Translations under genes and position numbers: made by a program
In this document: positions 25,501 to 35,529 of the stretch, piece by piece
Layout: each line of letters starts with the position of its first letter
Position numbering within the stretch: position 1 is the first letter of the stretch
Notes under the pieces: model-generated
Database searches by the model: none
Told to the model about the DNA's origin: nothing
What the model saw: the letters and a program-made list of their open reading frames with translations, nothing else
Source of the DNA: Meghimatium bilineatum
Lineage: Eukaryota; Mollusca; Gastropoda; Stylommatophora; Philomycidae
Direction of reading: 5' to 3'
Assembly: GCA_034231615.1 (NCBI GenBank)
Contig: CM067304.1
Location: forward strand, 16,667,944-16,731,943
DNA: 64,000 nt

Positions 25501-28500
25501 GAGCCTGGTTCCGTATGAGAAAGAACTCAGCAGAAGAGTTGGACTCTGGCTCTTTCACCTTCTTACCCGAGGTGTCGTTCACAGACATCGTGAAACCCAA
25601 GTTCGAGTCTCACACCACGCGTTTGAGACTAAGGCATTCTAAGAATAAATGCAAAAGAAGACAGAATCATGACATGACTGACATCACATAATAACTTGCA
25701 GATGAACACTTTCAGAGTTTACACTGTAACAGTATAATTCCGCAACCATCACCAAGCATAAATTCTGATATCTATTTCCTGGTGTCTGAAACAACCACCA
25801 GTTTTTGTGAATCCTTAGTGTCCCCACCAATGCAAGCAGAAATTAAACAGTGGTCATTTGGTTGCTAGTGCATTTGTGTTTTAATTTAGCATTGGGACAT
25901 GACATGCAAAATGTGTGATTGTGTTGTTAGTTTGTTTAAATAATAAGTGGTTATGTTGTTAATATGTTTAAATAGTGTGTGATTGTGTTGTTAGTTTGTT
26001 TAAATAATAAGTGGCTGTGTTGTTAATATGTTTAAATAGTGTGTGATTGTGTTGTTAGTTTGTTTAAATAATGAGTGACTGCATTGTTAGTTTGTTTACA
26101 ACTTTAATTTTTCACTTCCTGTCTTCTAATTATAGCATCAGACTTTGACATCATTGATGAAGCTATTTATTTCTTCAAGGCGAACATTTTCTTTCGCAAC
26201 TATGAAATCAAGGTAGGTAATTTTTAATGATAGTTGCTTTTAATGTTAGAATTTGTAGTGGATAGGTATAGTATGTACCTCAGATGGTAAAGATACCAGG
26301 TTTCATTTTTGAGCAGGTAGTTCTGCTTCCTGTTATTCAGAAAAAATATCCTCTACCTATGTAGGAAAGTTTATCAACAAATCTCCATCTTGTCCTATCT
26401 TTGGCTATTATTTAGAGCTCTTTTCATGTTCTGCCAAGACTTCTGTGTTTCAGCATCTATTTTTTTCCTCCAGGTATTTCTTGGTCTTCTTATTTTCCTC
26501 TTTCCCGTGAATTCAAGGACAATGCCTGTCTTAGTTCTTCCTCCACCGGGATTTTTCAGTTCTTTGCATGGGTTTCTCATCAGTTAGTTAGTTATTCCTC
26601 TAGGGCCAAAGATAGGGCGGATGTCATAGATTTCTCTCGTTTCATTGCAATTTGCTTTAGATCTTCATTGTTTCTGATACCGCTGGTGAAACGTTCCCTT
26701 GTAATAGTTCTACATAAAGTTTCTTTTGGTCTTCCTCGTTTTCTGTTTCCTTTTGGTGACCACATCAAAGCTTGACAGGGGAGTCTTTCAGTATCCATTC
26801 GTAGTGCGTGTCTAATGTAATTCCAGCGGCGCTTTCTAATATAGGTGGATATGTAACAGTATCACCTAGGTCTGAATTCCCACCTCTTGGAAATGTACCG
26901 TAATATGAGAGTAGAGAGTCTCACACATTCTTTTGGGGATAATAGAGAAGTGGACAGACCGGGACACATTAGGACCACTGAAAGCAGAGGGTAGCAATTA
27001 ACGGGGATTGATATCATATAATGAATCTTGACCCGTCTGTCCGAAAATGTTAATGGAAACATGAAATACAACGGGCAGAACACGCCCAAATTGTACACCG
27101 CAGTCAACATTGCCGGCGGTAACAGAACACAGAGAGATCACCGGATTAGATTCAGACACTTTTAAGTACGTATCGGGATGGATAGGGCGACTGTGATGTG
27201 TATGAACGCAGAGATTGGTTGAAAGAGGAGAGCTGGGGGGAATCAGTTTTTAGTTAGTTGGGGGAGTTAGATCAGTTTGGGGGGGGGGGGTCAGTTTTGA
27301 AATCAGAAGGCAGTTGAGTTTTGGAGTTCGGAGCGCACGGTTGAGCTCGGAACTGGGGAGTCTGAGTTTGGGCCAGTGCCCGAAGAAGGAGACTGTATTT
27401 TCAGAATAGATCCATACTTTTGGATACGCTTATTTGGTTGAAGATCCAGAATATTTGGATACACCTATCTTGTTGAAAGATTCCAGCAAAATTGGATACA
27501 CATATTTTGTTGACAGAGTCTAGGTTATTGGATACAAGTATTTTGTAGAAAGATTCCAGAATATTGGATACACCTATTGTTGATAGATTCCAGAATTATT
27601 GGACTGTCAGATTTTCATTGAGAATTGATATTATGCTTTTTCTTTATTTGACGAATGTAGTAAATAAGGTTCACTATATGGGAATTTGGAGTTACAGAGT
27701 TGTAACGTTGTTTCATGTATGTTACGCTTGGATATAACATCAGCACTTAATACGCTACCACAGATATTCTTATTTTGATTCTTGTCTGACAACTGTGTTT
27801 CATTTGAAGTCTGACCAACGTATGTTCAGTAGCCTTTTAAGACATTTATTTTCAAAGGTGTTTATCATCAGTGGTCTTATCATATTATTTGAATTCTATC
27901 CTACCCCTGCATCCATTGATAAAAGTTTATTGTTTTCTGGTTGTAACTTTTGTTCTACATGTCTCTGGGCCATTCAATAACACTGATTTAATATTTACTG
28001 CATCCATTGATAAAAGTTTATTGTTTTCTGGTTGTAACTTTTGTTCTACATGTTTCTGGGCCATTCAATAACACTGATTTAATATTTAGTTCAATGCTGT
28101 AGTTGGATGTGTTGGGCCATTGGTACAAATAAACAACAATACAGCACATTTCTGCTTTCTGAACTCCTGTGGAAATCTAGTAGGACCATTACCCTGCTAT
28201 GATAGAGATCCTGTGGGAGTTTGAGGATGAACATCAGAGAAAAAAAATTCAGTTCAATACTCTTTAGTTTTGTATTTGATGTAATTTCTTTAAATTTCCA
28301 TGTTTCTTAGAGTTTCCTCCTGCTTTTTGTATTCTTGCGCGCTGAGATTCATATCTGTTCCTCCATCTGTTTATGTTGCTTCTAAAATATGTGTCTTCTT
28401 CTGCGATCAATTTTCTATACTCAGAAACCTATACGAGAAGCACAATTAACATACGGTAATACTGTTATGAACCATATATTACTGTTGTGTACCACACACA

Positions 28501-31500
28501 ACAAAATACAAGTAAGAACAGCACTGTTCACTTTCACATGACAGAGCTAAATAGAAAGAGAATTTAATATTGAAGATACTGAATAGTTTGGTACGGTAGA
28601 AAGTCAGAAGTAGAAGCTGATACACAGTGCTGAGTGTGTTGTGTATATCAATGATTGCTATTGGCTGATACACGGTGCTGAGTGCGTTGTGTATATCAAT
28701 GATTGCTATTGGCTGATACACGGTGCTGAGTGTGTTGTGTATATCAATGATTGCTATTGGCTGATACACGGTGCTGAGTGCGTTGTGTATATCAATGATT
28801 GCTATTGGCTGATACACAGTGCTGAGTGCGTTGTGTATATCAATGATTACTATTGGCTGATACACAGTGCTGAGTGTGTTGTGTATATCAATGATTGCTA
28901 TTGGCTGATACACGGTGCTGAGTGCGTTGTGTATATCAATGATTGCTATTGGCTGATACACGGTGCTGAGTGTGTTGTGTATATCAATGATTGCTATTGG
29001 CTGATACACGGTGCTGAGTGCGTTGTGTATATCAATGATTGCCATTGCAACCCAACTTTGTACTTGATGATGTCTAATTTTTATTAGATTTTTAGTAATA
29101 GTAACATTTCGTTACTTTTATTTGCTGTTATTACTGTTGCAAGACATTTGTGTCTTACATATTTGTGTGACTTATTTTTCTTCCAGAGCGAGGCTGACAG
29201 GACGTTAATCTACATCACCCTGTACATCAGTGAGTGCCTTAAGAAGTTACAACGAGTAGGTATTGCTTTGACTTTGTGAAATTATTCTATTACTGGTGTC
29301 CAAAATGAAGGCAAGGAATAGTAATAGGTTATAATTCTGCTACTTGTCATCCACATCATAAAATGCAACTAAGCATTTTGAGTTTGGCTACCTCACCCCA
29401 TGTTCTCTGCAAAGTTTCTGCAAAAAATGAAGAAAATCTCTGCAAAGTTTCCACCAAAGTCGAAGCATGTCCAAATCGTGGTTCAGCACACTACAGTAAA
29501 GCTAGTAAAACAATCGTTAGAGACTCGCAAAATCTCTTGAGTAATCTTCCCATCAAAAAATAATGCTAGAAACGCACTAATGTGGAGCTGGAAGTCAAAC
29601 TTAGCTGCCTGGCTTGGGAGGGGGAGGGGTGGCTTGAGTGATAAACTTATACTCTGTTCTAGCATCATCACAACCATGATCAGCATACCCCACCACTCCA
29701 AATTTCCTGTACTGTTTTATTTCAAATTAAAGACAAAGTCTCTACATTTGAAGTCAGTCATGTTTTTATTAAAATTATTTGGCTGGTAGTGGTATTATTC
29801 CCAGTCAAGTTTTTATTCAAATTATTTGGCTGGTAGTTGTTTGATTCCCAGTCAAGTTTTTATTCAAATTATTTGGCTGGTAGTTGTTTGATTCCCAGTC
29901 AAGTTTTTATTCAAATTATTTGGCTGGTAGTGGTTTGATTCCCAGTCAAGCATGAACTTGTTTATATCAGAAACAACTCCTCAGTCGATCCAGCAGTATA
30001 AAATGGGTAACGGAACAAATATGGAAGAATAGATGCGGCCAGCAAAATACTGACCATATCACCAGAACATTTTTTGCGCAACAAAATAATCTAGACCTAA
30101 CACTAGACTTTGCCATGTGACTCATAGTAGTGTGAAATGGAACATTACTTTAACACACAAACATAGGAAGTCACATGAGAAATATGGCTACAAGGAAGCT
30201 TGTTTGTACACACTTCACCATCTGTATGTAGACACTTCACCATCTGTATATACACACTTCGCCTTCTGTATGTTCACACTTCACCATCTGTATGTAGATA
30301 CTTCACCATCTGTATATACACACTTTGCCTTCTGTATGTTCACACTTCACCATCTGTATGTATATCTTTCAGAAACTGTTGACAGATTTTGTTATCAAAA
30401 AGTGTAGACATCTTGTTAATATTTTCCCTTCCTAGTGCTCATCCAGAAGTCAGGGGGACAAGGAGATGTACACTTTAGGAATCTCCAACTTCCCCATCCC
30501 TGGGGAAGCTGGGTTCCCACTGAATGCCATGTACAGCAAACCAGCTAACAAAGCCGAGGATGGTAAGAGCTGTTGCTATATATCTATTCCTGACACTTCT
30601 TCTGCGATCAATTAAACATCTTGTCCAATATTGGTCATGTATAGAACGGTTTGTTTTGGGTCATCTTGGATTCTCCACAACTTGTATTGTAGAGACACTC
30701 ATGTGGGCCAGTGAAACTGGGACAATCCTGTAGTATGTGTTCGGGCATCTTTGTTACTACTCTGCAAATGCAAGCTGCAGACTTGCTGATACCGATTCAG
30801 AATAAGTGTGATTAGCACTAATCCTTATTTAAACCACAGAGCAGAAAACATTATTTCCCTTTAAGGTCAGTTTAGGACACACAATCGAGATACACTTACA
30901 TTTTTGCTTTAAGTCTGAAATGAAGATAAGATAACTACCGGTATAGTTCAATTACCTCCAAGTTTATTTCCTTGAAACGTGGGAGTAGAAGAGTTAAAAA
31001 AAAAAAAAACTTTTAAAAATTATTGCTCTTTTATGTTCATTCTCAAACTCTTGACAGGAAATAGTCTAGAGGATGGAATGTGATGTGAATGTACGAAGTA
31101 GAGAGTCCGAAAGGGAGCAAAGAAAAGTAACACTCTAATTTGCCATTCATGTCATTAGAAGTGATCAGGGAAAAGTGGAAGTGGGATTGACTTGCCCTAC
31201 CATGGTAGGTCAGTGATCCAACACCATGCTGAAATTGGATGTATCAGTATCACACTGTTTGCTCTAGTATTATTTCCTTCTAACTGATATGGGTTTCAGA
31301 ATGGACACAAGAATATGCTGTGTCATATTCTTATCTGCATATTTTGATTCACTACTTCCAACTTCAGAACATTAATATAGCTTGAATATTGATTAAAATC
31401 TTGTAGAATTTTCTGCGTTCATTCTTAGACTCTAGCAGGATGTGGTCTGGAGAACAGATTGCTTTGTACCATGGCTTACAGCTTTGCAAACTTCATTCCA

Positions 31501-34500
31501 GAACCTCCTTAGTCGCCTCATATGGTATACATCGTAGGTAACAGTATTGCTATTATTTGCTCCACTCTCAGACCCCCCCACCGACAATGAAACTTTTAGT
31601 GTGTTCATTCTCATACGTGTCTCGATTTTCTACAGAATCTGTAATGTCTCTTATCTGTCGCCTCGTTTTAAGTGGCCCGTACCCAATCTCAAATTTGGTT
31701 TCTTCACAACTAATACCAATAAACAATGTCAATAGACTGTTTTTCATGTGGGCCATAATTTTAGAATAACATACTATCCCGTATGAGTTATTTTTAGTAA
31801 TACTATAGCTACAGTTGTTATATTTCTGAAGTATCATATTGTCAAATTTGATCAGCAAACTGCTAAGAATCAACCGTCTTTAACCCCTAATATTTGTATA
31901 ACTGTGATTTGTTATTTTTGCTGTCCATGGTAATCATTTCAAAGGTGTTTATGCTCTTTGCCACTGATATTTAATACTTTAGTGTTTCTATAATGTTGCT
32001 AGATGATACACGCAGCTGGTACATAATGGGCATGCTTTCCAATAGAAGCACAGCTCTGGTATGTCATGCGATGATTTTACAATCATATCTTCACAACAGT
32101 TATAGTATCTTCTTCTGCGTTCGTTCTCAAACTCCTGCAGATTAGCAGGATGTAGTCCGGAGAACGGAATGCGTTGTGTCATGGTTTACAGCATTGCTGC
32201 AATATCTGCGCCTTTCGACCTGACACATCCGACTTCAGCGTGGCTTTGGGTCACTGCCCTTATATGAGATGGGACAGCCAACTCCATCCCATAACCTCCT
32301 TAGTCGCCTTTTAAGACATGCGCGGAAGGTAAACAGTGTTGCTATTCTTTGCTCCCCTTTCTGGCCCTGGCAACACACGTGAGAGTTATAATATAATGAA
32401 GAACAATTTATATAAGATTGTAGTAATTTTAGGCGAACTGTATGTTTGTACATTAGCTCTATGATTTCCCGTGTGGTGACATGCCCAAAATGTTAACAAA
32501 TTGCAACACTGATCCATCATGCATATCATAAGAGGAGACTAAGTTGGTGCCAAATGGAACTCGAGTACAGCAAACCAGCGACACCGCGCATTTCCATTCT
32601 CTGGACTGCATCTGCTGGAAATCTAGTGATCTTACTATTAGTCTTACTATAAGAGAGATACAGTGGGAGTTTGAGAATGAACGCTGAAGAAGAAAAAGAG
32701 CTCATGTTTCTATTTGTACAACTTAGTGGTTCTCAAGTGCTTTATTTCATACCCAAAAGAGTGTCCAACATTCAGCAATCTGCAATGTTTTGGGACAAAG
32801 CCTCATACTCAGAGGGGTGTAAACGAGTATTGTACAGATAAAGGAATATGTGTACAAGAGGAGAGGTTCACTTTATTTGTATGTCATCCACTAGGAGCTT
32901 GCTGTTATTTGGTGGTAGATCTGGTAAGACCTTCAAATGTAGAAGATATAATATGCGGGGTGTCTACCAAGTCACTGTGCACTCATATGATGGTGATATT
33001 CCTCCTTTGCAAGCAAAGATGAGCATGGCATGAAAAACAATAAACATATGTGGTGAACAAGTGATGAAAAAAAACCATTAGTGTCTGTCTATTTTGGTTT
33101 AGATTTGTGAGTCCGCAGATGCCAGAGGAGTCCGATTCATGCCAGAGGAGTCCGATTCATGCCAGGGAAGATCTCTGCAATGCGTGCAGAGGGTCCGAGT
33201 AATAACATTTATGGATCTTTTGTTTCATGTTGCCTTGTTTTTATTTTTTTAACATGTGCTGCAATCTTGCTTCTTACATGACAAACACTCATTTGTAGAT
33301 ACCATGAGACAGTACCTCCAACAGCTGAGACAAGAGACAGGGATCAGGTTGCTAGACAAAGTCTTTGACCAGAATGATAAGCCTAGCAAGGTGAGTAGTG
33401 TTGTTGTTTACTATCCCCAACATTTGCGAGCAATTAGCTCTTACATCCTATGTGCAGTGGGGTAGTTTCTATGAGCTTTCTTTCATACCCAGGAGACTAC
33501 AGCTTCTGGCTTAGTACAATGCCTTTTGAAGAAGACTTCTACTCAGAGGGGGTATACATCTGGCTGGGGGTAGGGGCATAGGAAATTATGCTTGCTCTCC
33601 ATGTTTGTTTGCTTCAATCTCCAGGAATTATAAGCAATGAAGCTCTTGGTTAATGTGTGGTTCAGCATGCAGCTCATTGAGAGGAACAGTGTGCATATGG
33701 GGGTACCAAGTACAATGGAATCAAATTTTCTGATTTTCAATCTTTTTTTAAAAAAAATTCTGCACCTCTGAAATAGTAAGAGTAACATAATAGAAAAGAT
33801 ATTTGTACAAGAGAGAATGTACATATCACAACAAAATCTCAGCACGCTTCTACATTACTTCATGGTTCAGTCTAAAATAGGTCTAAAACAACTCTACATT
33901 ACTTCATAGTTCAGTCTAAAATAGGTCTAATACAACTCTACATTACTTCATGGTTCAGTCTAAAATAGGTCTAAAACAACTCTACATTACTTCATAGTTC
34001 AGTCTAAAATAGGTCTAATACAACTCTACATTACTTCATAGTTCAGTCTAAAATAGGTCTAATACAACTCTACATTACTTCATAGTTCAGTCTAAAATAG
34101 GTCTAATACAACTCTACATTACTTCATAGTTCAGTCTAAAATAGGTCTAATACAACTCTACATTACTTCATAGTTCAGTCTAAAATAGGTCTAATACAAC
34201 TCTACATTACTTCATAGTTCAGTCTAAAATAGGTCTAATACAACTCTACATTACTTCATAGTTCTGTCTAAAATAGGCAACACTTGAAACAGAATAATGA
34301 TGTTTTGCTAACGACTAGATACAAGATTTGCCTGTTGTATTTCAGTTTTTCTGAGGTAAAATTATCAGTCTAAAATATGACAGATTATATCAGATTCCAT
34401 GTTAAATAGAATTAGAAGACAATGAGCACACGTGTTTGCCCAGAGTACATCGATTCATTCAACTAAACTCAAACAATTTTCTATTCAGTCCTTTCATGCA

Positions 34501-35066
34501 CCACTCACTGAAAGTATTGCACCTTATCCAGCTAAGAGGTTGCATTTTATTATCAGTGTTTACCACCTCCGAACTAAAGTAACACAAGTTTCTTTTGAAT
34601 TCATTCTCAAACTCCTGCAAATTAGCAGGATGTAGTCCATAGAACGGAATATGTTGTGCCATGGTTTACAGCTTGGCTGTGATATCTGAACCTTTCAGCC
34701 TGACACATCTGACTGAGCATAGTTTCTAGGTCACTTTGATCCTATATGAAATGGGACAGCCAACTTCACTCTAAAGCTTCCTTAGTCACCTCTTACAATG
34801 CATGGAAAGTAAACAGTGTTGCTATTCTTTGTTCCTCTTTCGGGTCCCAGAACACGGGTGGTCTAACAGACTAAAAGGTTTGGTCCCACATACCACAAGA
34901 AAAAACGCAGAAAGTTTTCAGTAATGCAATTTTACATGACAATAAAAGTAACAACAAAGTACGTATATAAAAAATATAACTCACTTTTTTCTAAATCTTT
35001 CAGTGGTGGCTATGTTTTGCCAAGAGGAAGTTCATGGATAAAAGTCTATCTGCTCCTGGATACTGA
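16551..35066 (+). CDS. ARPC3: ARPC3, actin-related protein 2/3 complex subunit 3 (whole coding span, 7 exons)
   Basis: Seven exons join to a 176-residue protein, against 178 in human. ARPC3 (p21-Arc) is a structural subunit of the seven-protein Arp2/3 complex, which nucleates branched actin filaments in the cytoplasm. Conserved blocks are [11 protein letters not shown] (14-24), [16 protein letters not shown] (66-81), [20 protein letters not shown] (94-113), [10 protein letters not shown] (131-140) and NDKPSKWW (151-158). Relative to human, one residue is missing near position 12 and one near 149. Introns are 16557-22342, 22440-26135, 26213-29186, 29256-30435, 30563-33298 and 33391-35003, all GT-AG with matching phases (0,1,0,0,1,0). 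The promoter looks housekeeping-type. The only uncertain part is exon 1, which encodes two residues. Introns are full of decayed mobile elements, but no exon is disrupted. Confidence 0.97.
16557..18125 (+). other. ARPC3 intron 1, AT-rich proximal part
   Basis: Very AT-rich sequence with short frames only. Decayed LINE text near 17820-17900 resembles 13845-13930. No exon recognised. Confidence 0.5.
18139..18304 (-). repeat. S1 repeat
   Basis: Reverse orientation copy, starting CTTCTTCTTCAGCATTCATT on the + strand and ending near GCATCCATCTTCAGC. Lies in ARPC3 intron 1. Confidence 0.75.
18590..18838 (-). repeat. 50-bp tandem array derived from a LINE 3' end
   Basis: About five copies of a unit holding ACTTGAAACATGTTCTATAT and CTGTAATTCTGTCTC. 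The unit is the 3' end of LINE D, present once at 38565-38620, and the array runs straight into the LINE D tail at 18838. Confidence 0.85.
18838..19000 (-). mobile_element. LINE family D, ORF2 C-terminus (antisense)
   Basis: The - strand encodes [20 protein letters not shown], then [20 protein letters not shown] and [11 protein letters not shown] with a stop. The H-ILPEC-x-L-R-x-WP...LYG..EL..T..FI pattern is the C-terminal tail of I/Jockey-type LINE ORF2. Confidence 0.75.
19292..20080 (-). mobile_element. LINE family B, ORF2 C-terminal part (longest copy)
   Basis: The - strand reads [20 protein letters not shown], then after a frameshift [60 protein letters not shown] and a conserved end at NLRRGDGT. 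This is the thumb/C-terminal region of an endonuclease-reverse transcriptase LINE. The - strand between 20080 and 19980 still carries the [12 protein letters not shown]-like palm box. 5'-truncated. Confidence 0.85.
20190..20425 (-). mobile_element. LINE family F tail fragment
   Basis: Matches 35865-36050 (same strand): antisense of the KNSLKAFEIDHDTWEELAQ-type region and the AAAQQRR end. Confidence 0.6.
20430..21110 (-). mobile_element. LINE family E, ORF2 C-terminal fragment
   Basis: The - strand carries degraded [28 protein letters not shown] and a run ending in an RTNPK-like region. Same element as 32985-33215 and 62880-63345. Confidence 0.65.
21485..21705 (-). mobile_element. LINE family F internal fragment
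   Basis: Same-strand match to 54340-54550, around CCCTTCTGCAACTCACCA and ATCTAATGTTCATAACC. Confidence 0.55.
21726..21888 (+). repeat. S1 repeat
   Basis: Contains GGGCCATTGGCACATAAAAC, CTCTGGACTACATCCTGC and ends near TTGAAGAAGAA. ARPC3 intron 1. Confidence 0.75.
22343..22439 (+). CDS. ARPC3: ARPC3 coding exon 2 (residues 3-34 plus one base)
   Basis: Acceptor TTTTTTCACCAG, then [20 protein letters not shown] and on to AVKD, ending in a GTAAGT donor after one extra base (phase 1). Confidence 0.97.
23745..23825. mobile_element. Pogo-like MITE remnant
   Basis: ATACAGTGGAATCCCTCT at the left and ATACAGTGGAATTCCTGC further right, both resembling the termini of the fuller copies at 40757 and 43912. 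Deleted internally. Confidence 0.4.
24190..24300 (-). mobile_element. LINE family G 3' end
   Basis: Starts CGCTGAAGTTAGCGCATAGG, as at 41040 and 48100. The - strand encodes [20 protein letters not shown], a LINE C-terminal pattern. Confidence 0.65.
24310..24935 (+). mobile_element. LINE family I, C-terminal fragment
   Basis: Degraded frames include [33 protein letters not shown] and, near the end, [20 protein letters not shown] and [19 protein letters not shown]. The end matches 53690-53880 in the opposite orientation. Confidence 0.6.
24962..25215 (-). repeat. S2 repeat plus a second, opposed S2 end
   Basis: CCTTCTTAGTCGCCTCTTAT and GTGTTGCTATTCTCTGCTCC are S2 signature blocks. At about 25160-25205 a short + oriented S2 piece follows, so two copies abut. 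Confidence 0.6.
25215..25640 (-). repeat. S3 repeat, long copy
   Basis: Reverse complement of the last part of the 1.2-kb insertion at 50732-51958, from CCGCCGGGGAGCGTGAAG to the TGAGACTAAGGC end. On its own strand it ends in a degraded GAACGCAGAAGAAG tail (GGACACAGAAGAAGAAG), so S3 and that insertion are related. Confidence 0.65.
25915..26095. repeat. 62-bp minisatellite in ARPC3 intron 2
   Basis: About 2.9 copies built from two similar 31-bp halves, GTGTTGTTAGTTTGTTTAAA and ATGTTGTTAATATGTTTAAA. It ends about 40 bp before the exon 3 acceptor. Confidence 0.85.
26136..26212 (+). CDS. ARPC3: ARPC3 coding exon 3 (residues 35-60)
   Basis: Acceptor CTAATTATAG. Encodes the end of a split Thr, then [19 protein letters not shown] and RNYEIK. 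Donor GTAGGT, phase 0. Confidence 0.97.
26385..26851 (-). mobile_element. LINE family H, C-terminal fragments
   Basis: The - strand encodes [20 protein letters not shown] and, further upstream, [20 protein letters not shown] and [18 protein letters not shown], repeated LINE C-terminal motifs. The copy is split by the LTR at 26852-27762 and resumes at 27763; the uninterrupted version is at 44225-44580. Confidence 0.7.
26852..27762. mobile_element. Solo LTR, 911 bp, with GATA target duplication
   Basis: The sequence begins TGTAACAGTATC and ends ACGCTACCACA (TG...CA), and is flanked on both sides by GATA (26848-26851 and 27763-27766). The left flank (CTTTCTAATATAGGTGGATA) and right flank (TTCTTATTTTGATTCTTGTC) are contiguous in the uninterrupted LINE H copy near 44500-44550. 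Inside are a G-run at about 27279 and five copies of a 36-37 bp repeat (ATTGGATACACCTAT..) at 27415-27605. No gag or pol remains, so an internal recombination product is inferred. Confidence 0.75.
27905..28085. repeat. 90-bp tandem duplication
   Basis: Two near-identical copies of a block starting GCATCCATTGATAAAAGTTT and ending CACTGATTTAATATTTA. Confidence 0.85.
28098..28246 (+). repeat. S1 repeat
   Basis: Diverged copy, TGGATGTGTTGGGCCATTGG to GGAGTTTGAGGATGAACATC. Confidence 0.7.
28617..29044. repeat. 48-bp minisatellite, about 9 copies, open on both strands
   Basis: Unit GCTGATACACGGTGCTGAGT plus GCGTTGTGTATATCAATGAT and TGCTATTG. Because 48 is divisible by three, the array gives a 16-residue repeat on the + strand ([16 protein letters not shown]) and on the - strand ([16 protein letters not shown]). 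No upstream coding context; read as non-coding array in ARPC3 intron 3, 143 bp before exon 4. Confidence 0.9.
29187..29255 (+). CDS. ARPC3: ARPC3 coding exon 4 (residues 61-83)
   Basis: Acceptor TTTTTCTTCCAG. Encodes [20 protein letters not shown] then LQR, the most conserved block of the family. Donor GTAGGT, phase 0. Confidence 0.98.
29759..29949. repeat. 47-bp tandem repeat, 4 copies
   Basis: Unit CAAGTTTTTATTCAAATTAT then TTGGCTGGTAGTTGTTTGAT and TCCCAGT. ARPC3 intron 4. Confidence 0.9.
30200..30370. repeat. 22-bp tandem repeat with higher-order period
   Basis: Units of the form CACTTCACCATCTGTATGTA with variants (CGCC, TATACA, GTTCA) arranged in a repeating order. It ends 66 bp before ARPC3 exon 5. 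Confidence 0.85.
30436..30562 (+). CDS. ARPC3: ARPC3 coding exon 5 (residues 84-125 plus one base)
   Basis: Acceptor CCCTTCCTAG. Encodes [20 protein letters not shown] then [20 protein letters not shown] and ED. Donor GTAAGA after one base of the next codon. Confidence 0.98.
30595..30790 (-). mobile_element. LINE family M, ORF2 C-terminus and 3' end
   Basis: The - strand reads [20 protein letters not shown] in one frame and [13 protein letters not shown] with a stop in another, then TTGATCGCAGAAGAAG. The C-x-C...HILQDC pattern is a LINE ORF2 C-terminal tail. Its 3' end nearly equals the S1-S3 tail. Confidence 0.6.
31405..31580 (-). repeat. S2 repeat
   Basis: TTCTGCGTTCATTCTTAGAC start (as read on +), then CCTCCTTAGTCGCCTCATAT and TTGCTATTATTTGCTCC. 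Shorter than the full form. Confidence 0.7.
32110..32380 (-). repeat. S2 repeat, near full length
   Basis: CTTCTTCTGCGTTCGTTCTC, AGATTAGCAGGATGTAGTCC, TTCGACCTGACACATCCGAC, CTTAGTCGCCTTTTAAGACA and GTTGCTATTCTTTGCTCCCC occur in order. About 270 bp. Confidence 0.8.
32555..32700 (+). repeat. S1 repeat, 5' part degraded
   Basis: CGCGCATTTCCATTCTCTGG to TGAGAATGAACGCTGAAGAA. Confidence 0.75.
32985..33215 (-). mobile_element. LINE family E fragment
   Basis: Matches 20430-20620 around AAGATGAGCATGGCATGAAA. A 22-bp piece (GCCAGAGGAGTCCGATTCAT) is duplicated. Ends about 85 bp before ARPC3 exon 6. Confidence 0.6.
33299..33390 (+). CDS. ARPC3: ARPC3 coding exon 6 (residues 126-156)
   Basis: Acceptor CATTTGTAG. 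Completes a split Asp, then [20 protein letters not shown] and [10 protein letters not shown]. Donor GTGAGT, phase 0. Confidence 0.98.
33847..34277. repeat. 44-bp minisatellite, about 10 copies
   Basis: Unit CTCTACATTACTTCATAGTT plus CAGTCTAAAATAGGTCTAAT and ACAA, very homogeneous, in ARPC3 intron 6. Confidence 0.95.
34597..34862 (-). repeat. S2 repeat
   Basis: CATTCTCAAACTCCTGCAAA, TTTCAGCCTGACACATCTGA, CTTCCTTAGTCACCTCTTAC and GTTGCTATTCTTTGTTCCTC in order. Confidence 0.8.
35004..35066 (+). CDS. ARPC3: ARPC3 coding exon 7 and stop (residues 157-176)
   Basis: Acceptor CTAAATCTTTCAG. Encodes [20 protein letters not shown] and TGA, matching the conserved WW..F..R.FM..SLS ending of the family. 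Confidence 0.98.
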   Translation, partial: WWLCFAKRKFMDKSLSAPGY

Positions 35067-35164
35067 AACCCATCCGTCTGTCATCACATGATATACGATG
35101 TATTGGTTATTATATAATTGTTTTATCAAAATTGCTTATTGTTTTGAATGTGTCCATTATTTGT

Positions 35165-35345
35165 AAGAGGAAGAGGTGGCCAAAGAAAATCTGGATTAAC
35201 AACATTAAGGTATGGTCTAGGTATATTTTTTTTACTCATCCAAATTGATCAGGACAGAAATCATTGGAGGGTGTCTATGCTGATGTCTATCTAATGTAGC
35301 ACCTGATGGGTTGTGACTGAAGATTATCCTCAGCACACAGCAGAC
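35165..35345 (+). mobile_element. LINE tail fragment just after ARPC3
   Basis: GGAAGAGGTGGCCAAAGAAA onward encodes a degraded GRPKKIWINNIK...DRNHWR C-terminal motif. It begins about 100 bp after the ARPC3 stop, so the original 3' UTR may be short or may include it. Confidence 0.55.
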
Positions 35346-35374
35346 AAGTTCATAGATGCTCTGATTCCCGTCTC

Positions 35375-35380
35375 AATAAA
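35375..35380 (+). terminator. Possible ARPC3 polyadenylation signal AATAAA
   Basis: First AATAAA after the ARPC3 stop, 309 bases downstream, beyond LINE-derived sequence. A non-canonical signal nearer the stop is equally possible. Confidence 0.3.
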
Positions 35381-35529
35381 TCCATCAGTGTATTGGCTGA
35401 CAGTTCCAGTTCAACGCTGATTTATCAGTATCTTCGTGTATATCTATTATGTTTTTCTTTACAGGCTGTTCCAATCTTTATACAAATCTCACACAGTCTT
35501 GAGAGCGATCCACACTTTTGAAAATATTC

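Noticed and set aside
27270-27295. G-run (and the C-run at 56185-56200) as a quadruplex regulatory element.
   Set aside because: Single homopolymer runs without the spaced G-tracts that would support a specific structure; also prone to assembly error.
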